Assembly (NCBI GenBank): GCA_025352225.1
Contig: JANXTT010000005.1
Coordinates: 1-46,262 of the forward strand
Source of the DNA: Mucilaginibacter sp.
Lineage (GTDB): Bacteria; Bacteroidota; Bacteroidia; Sphingobacteriales; Sphingobacteriaceae
Direction: 5' to 3'
DNA length: 46,262 nt
The notes beneath the pieces are model-generated. The model was given only the letters and a program-made list of their open reading frames with translations. It ran no database searches and had not been told where the DNA came from. This document shows, piece by piece, positions 43,656 through 46,262 of the stretch. Both the position numbers and the translations under genes were made by a program. Position 1 is the stretch's first letter. Each line of letters starts with the position of its first letter.

Positions 43656-44588
43656 TTACTCTACACCCTTAACTTTCATATGCAAAACATATATTGCTTC
43701 GGACGCTGTAATAAACAAATCCTGTTTAGTTTTTCCACCAAAGCAAAGATTTGCTGTCCACTTGGCTGCAATATCAATATGGGCTATTTTTTTACCCTTT
43801 ATATTATAAATCGTAACCCCTTTCCCGGTTAAATAAATGTTACCATGTTCATCAAGCGTCATCCCATCCGAACCTTGTTCAATTAATAACAATTTTTCGC
43901 TTAAAGTGCCGTCGGCATTAATTAAGTACCGGTAAGTTTTGTTAGCACCAATATCTGCCACGTACAAATACTTGCCATCCGGAGTGCCAACAATGCCATT
44001 TGGCTGTTTAAAATCGCTAATTACAACAAACGATTCCTTTTTATTACTTGGTATATAATAAACATTCTGACCTTTAATATCAGGCGTAGTTCTATCCCAA
44101 TAGGGGCGCTGGTAGTAAGGATCGGTAATGTAGATACCTCCTTTATTATCTATCCAAAGATCATTAGGGCCATTGAGCCGATGTCCTTCAAAATCTTTGA
44201 GCAGTACATTTATTTTCCCCTTGGGGCTTATTGACCATAGTTGGTCGTGCTCGTCAGCGCAAGCTATTAAATTTCCTTTTTTATCAAAATACATTCCATT
44301 AGATCTGCCTGCATTATCTAAAAAAATTGACAGTTTTCCATCCAATCCATATTTCCAGATTTTATTATTGGGCTGATCTGTAAAAAAGATATTGCCATTT
44401 TTGTCAACCGCGGGGCCTTCGGTAAAACTAAACTGCCGGGAAATTAATTGGGGTTTAGATTGATCTTCAATGATGGCAGCTTCGCTGGTATCAATTTTAG
44501 ATTTTAACTGATTATCAGCACCATGCGTATTAAAATGGACGCATACAAGGCATATAAGTAGTAAATTATTAAAGGTGATTTTTTTCAT
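43656..44588 (-). CDS. SMP-30/gluconolactonase-like secreted protein
   Basis: 310 residues from the ATG at 44588 (MKKITFNNLLLICLVCVHF); four extra upstream codons from a TTG are unlikely. The signal peptide suggests a periplasmic beta propeller. Typical strands are GPAVDKNGNIFFTDQPNNKI, GRSNGMYFDKKGNLIACADE, LNGPNDLWIDNKGGIYITDP and DGMTLDEHGNIYLTGKG; Asn/Asp in the PND and DGM motifs are the expected metal ligands. Family members hydrolyse sugar lactones. It would fit breakdown of oxidised sugars, but the substrate is unknown. It lies upstream of no obvious partner; cysE is 72 bp away in the same direction and functionally unrelated. Confidence 0.88.
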   Translation of the reverse strand: MKKITFNNLLLICLVCVHFNTHGADNQLKSKIDTSEAAIIEDQSKPQLISRQFSFTEGPAVDKNGNIFFTDQPNNKIWKYGLDGKLSIFLDNAGRSNGMYFDKKGNLIACADEHDQLWSISPKGKINVLLKDFEGHRLNGPNDLWIDNKGGIYITDPYYQRPYWDRTTPDIKGQNVYYIPSNKKESFVVISDFKQPNGIVGTPDGKYLYVADIGANKTYRYLINADGTLSEKLLLIEQGSDGMTLDEHGNIYLTGKGVTIYNIKGKKIAHIDIAAKWTANLCFGGKTKQDLFITASEAIYVLHMKVKGVE

Positions 44589-44664
44589 TTTTAGTCGCAA
44601 TTCAGAAAACCGAAGATATTAAATATCTGTAACTTGCTGCTAATTGAAGCCGTGTGTACTACGG

Positions 44665-44874
44665 TTAAAGTTTAATCACTTTTTTGCCTGGCTTTATTAC
44701 TGGTTTTTCGGAATGTGGCTTGGGAATGCTTTTTACTATAGTAATAAGCGTATGTGCAATTAAGCTTAATGCGTTTACTCCAAAGTTAATAAATGGCCTC
44801 ATTACATTCATGTTCTGGTTATCGGGCACAACTACTCTAGGGTTATTTATCTTTTTGAAAGTTTGATTTGCCAT
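44665..44874 (-). CDS. Small basic protein with one hydrophobic helix
   Basis: 69 residues: an N-terminal polar segment (FKKINNPRVVVPDNQNMNVM), a hydrophobic helix (FGVNALSLIAHTLITIVKSI) and a Lys/Pro-rich tail (KPVIKPGKKVIKL). The opposite strand is also open over this region, but the leftward frame has the better composition and a clear ATG. It is unrecognised, perhaps a small inner-membrane protein. Confidence 0.5.
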   Translation of the reverse strand: MANQTFKKINNPRVVVPDNQNMNVMRPFINFGVNALSLIAHTLITIVKSIPKPHSEKPVIKPGKKVIKL

Positions 44875-44949
44875 GATGTTATAACGTTAAATACTTATTT
44901 TATTATAATCATCATTTGATCTGAATTGTTTGCAACGCTTAGGAGTATA

Positions 44950-44991
44950 TAAAAACAAAAACCTCTAACATTTAAGTTAAAGGCTTTTGTT
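44950..44991 (-). terminator. Terminator downstream of the rhamnogalacturonan lyase
   Basis: AACAAAAACCTCTAAC (44954-44969) pairs imperfectly with GTTAAAGGCTTTTGTT (44976-44991), with a 6-base loop. On the minus strand it continues into a T-rich tract. It lies just after the lyase stop codon (45009). Confidence 0.75.
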
Positions 44992-45008
44992 AAATTTAAT
45001 ACTGGACT

Positions 45009-46262
45009 TTACTTACTATCTGCTTGTTTTATAACAATAGCCGATTTTGTTTGATTGCCATATGATAATGTTACTACATATGTACCCGGAGCACTATTAA
45101 TTTGCAGGGTGTTGGTATGCTCGCCGGCTGATAATTGTTGCGGCTCGCTCTTATAAACTATGGTGCCACTTAACAGGTTTGCTACAGTTAATTTTACACT
45201 GCAATCGGTTTTTAAATTGTATTTTACGTTAAGTGTACTGGTAAACGGATTGGGATAGGTAACAAAACTTACCGAATCTGCTTTAGCTACATTAGGTGCA
45301 AGTGCTAGCAAAGCAGTATCTGCTTTATTTACAAGTGAATTAAAAGAACTGGCATTTCCAGGGATTTCGAGACTTATATAATCGTACATTAAATGGCCAG
45401 AATTTGACTCTTCTAAACCGATAAAGTTTGCACCATTTTTAAGTTGCGATACCGGGATACTAACTGTAGATACCCCATATTTCCCGTAATTGCTTTGACG
45501 GGTAAAGGCATTGCCACCGCCAGTAGTTGGAAAAAACCGTGTAAATTGGTTTGCACTATTTACAAAAACACCTTGTGAGGCAGTATTTGCTGATGCATAA
45601 GCAATAGTTAAAGTTGCATTACCAGATGATGGCAGGTTTTTAAGGTTGAAATTAAGGTTCCATCTCCATGTTACATTATTGGGGTAAGCTATATGTGCAT
45701 AAAAAAGCTTGTTACCCCAATCTTTAGATGCTACGTCATATTCTAATGGATTAGCAAAATTAGGCGCAACTTTATCCTCGTTAAAACCATCAAAATAATT
45801 TGTTCTACCAAATTTAAATTCTTCGGATTTACGGTTAGGGACACCAATTTCCCATACCAGGTTGCCATTATTACGTGGGATATCCCAGGTAACGGTACCT
45901 AAATTATCAGTACCACCTGCTGATATTTTTACATTAGTTCTATGATACTGGTTAATTTCGCCGTCTTTATAGGCAAATAGTTCATAAGTACCTGGGCGTA
46001 CGTGCGGAATAGTAAACGAACCGTCGCCGTTTGTTTTAACCCAATACTGATAGTTTTTTGCTTCGAACTGAAAATCGCCAGTAGGATTGGTCCCATCTAT
46101 CTGTGTTAAACCTATCCATGCACCGCCACCATTCATTGTGGGCTTAGCTGAGTCAACAATTTTAAATGTTCCGGAAACGGCACCGCGTGCTGATGCCTGC
46201 GGATAATCATTGTTATAATTTAACCAGGTAAATGGCCATTGCGAAGCTATGCTTGCCTGAAA
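45009..46262 (-). CDS. Rhamnogalacturonan lyase (PL4-like), C-terminal part, with T9SS type A tail
   Basis: 417 residues are visible and the 5' part lies beyond the right edge; the frame stays open to 46262, beginning FQASIASQWPFTWLNYNNDY and PQASARGAVSGTFKIVD. The following domains fit PL4: a fibronectin-III-like module (GSFTIPHVRPGTYELFAYKD) then a jelly-roll/CBM-like module (EIGVPNRKSEEFKFGRTNYF to MYDYISLEIPG, residues about 120-310). The last 80 residues (VTYPNPFTSTLNVKY, QINSAPGTYVVTLSYGNQTK) are a type A T9SS sorting domain (C-terminal secretion signal). The catalytic N-terminal domain is outside, so the activity is inferred from these companion domains. It cleaves the backbone of rhamnogalacturonan-I by beta-elimination, matching the rhamnosidase at the other end of the window. 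Confidence 0.88.
   Translation of the reverse strand, partial: FQASIASQWPFTWLNYNNDYPQASARGAVSGTFKIVDSAKPTMNGGGAWIGLTQIDGTNPTGDFQFEAKNYQYWVKTNGDGSFTIPHVRPGTYELFAYKDGEINQYHRTNVKISAGGTDNLGTVTWDIPRNNGNLVWEIGVPNRKSEEFKFGRTNYFDGFNEDKVAPNFANPLEYDVASKDWGNKLFYAHIAYPNNVTWRWNLNFNLKNLPSSGNATLTIAYASANTASQGVFVNSANQFTRFFPTTGGGNAFTRQSNYGKYGVSTVSIPVSQLKNGANFIGLEESNSGHLMYDYISLEIPGNASSFNSLVNKADTALLALAPNVAKADSVSFVTYPNPFTSTLNVKYNLKTDCSVKLTVANLLSGTIVYKSEPQQLSAGEHTNTLQINSAPGTYVVTLSYGNQTKSAIVIKQADSK

Noticed and set aside
44684..44866. Rightward 60-residue hydrophobic frame
   Set aside because: It is fully antisense to the leftward 69-residue gene, which has a better start and more protein-like composition. Not certain.

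Overview
This window comes from a member of the Bacteroidota, most likely a Sphingobacteriaceae of the Mucilaginibacter/Pedobacter type. That is my inference from protein style and gene families; I ran no search. Supporting signs are proteins with type IX secretion (T9SS) sorting domains of both type A and type B, DUF5686/carboxypeptidase-regulatory-like outer-membrane proteins, a Bacteroidota-type tyrosine integrase with a traN (DUF4138) remnant, A-rich leaders without clear Shine-Dalgarno sites, and an AT-rich base composition.

Left edge (1-2717) is mobile-element territory. An integrase gene runs off the window. Next to it is a fragment of tRNA-Ala(GGC), from the anticodon loop to the 3' end, that looks like the end (attL or attR) of an island lying mostly to the left. 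Tandem 11-bp repeats flank this core on both sides. A lipoprotein gene, a traN scrap and an unrecognised frameshifted gene follow.

2718-16569 is dominated by large leftward secreted proteins: a GH78 alpha-L-rhamnosidase, a helical-repeat protein and an 1806-residue PKD-repeat T9SS type B protein. The last is divergent from a 1014-residue orphan histidine kinase with six PAS domains. 16570-18759 is patchy: a small secreted protein, an IS transposase tail, an ECF sigma factor that stops after region 2, a sterol-desaturase-family hydroxylase and a nested inverted repeat.

18760-45000 is mostly core chromosome. It contains a DUF5686 protein, a DUF2383 stress-type protein, an MFS exporter, small charged proteins, lpxB, two tandem paralogous secreted proteins, surE, an Ldh-family oxidoreductase, yqgE, pdxH-nuoC-nuoD, an M48 metalloprotease with a secreted partner, a YtxH protein, a b-type cytochrome, an AI-2E-family permease, a second DUF5686 protein, TfoX_N, cysM and cysE (cysE-cysM operon) and an SMP-30 family protein. 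The right edge holds a truncated PL4 rhamnogalacturonan lyase with a T9SS type A tail. With the GH78 enzyme it points to use of rhamnogalacturonan-I/pectin side chains, though no SusC/SusD pair is visible.

I did not find a convincing whole new defence or biosynthetic system. The most novel-looking items are the symmetric 11-bp repeats around the att core, a family of ~55-residue proteins present twice (23510-23674 and 39908-40084), the tandem secreted paralogs between surE and lpxB, the M48-protease operon, and an inverted-repeat element between nuoC and nuoD that supplies the nuoD start codon.
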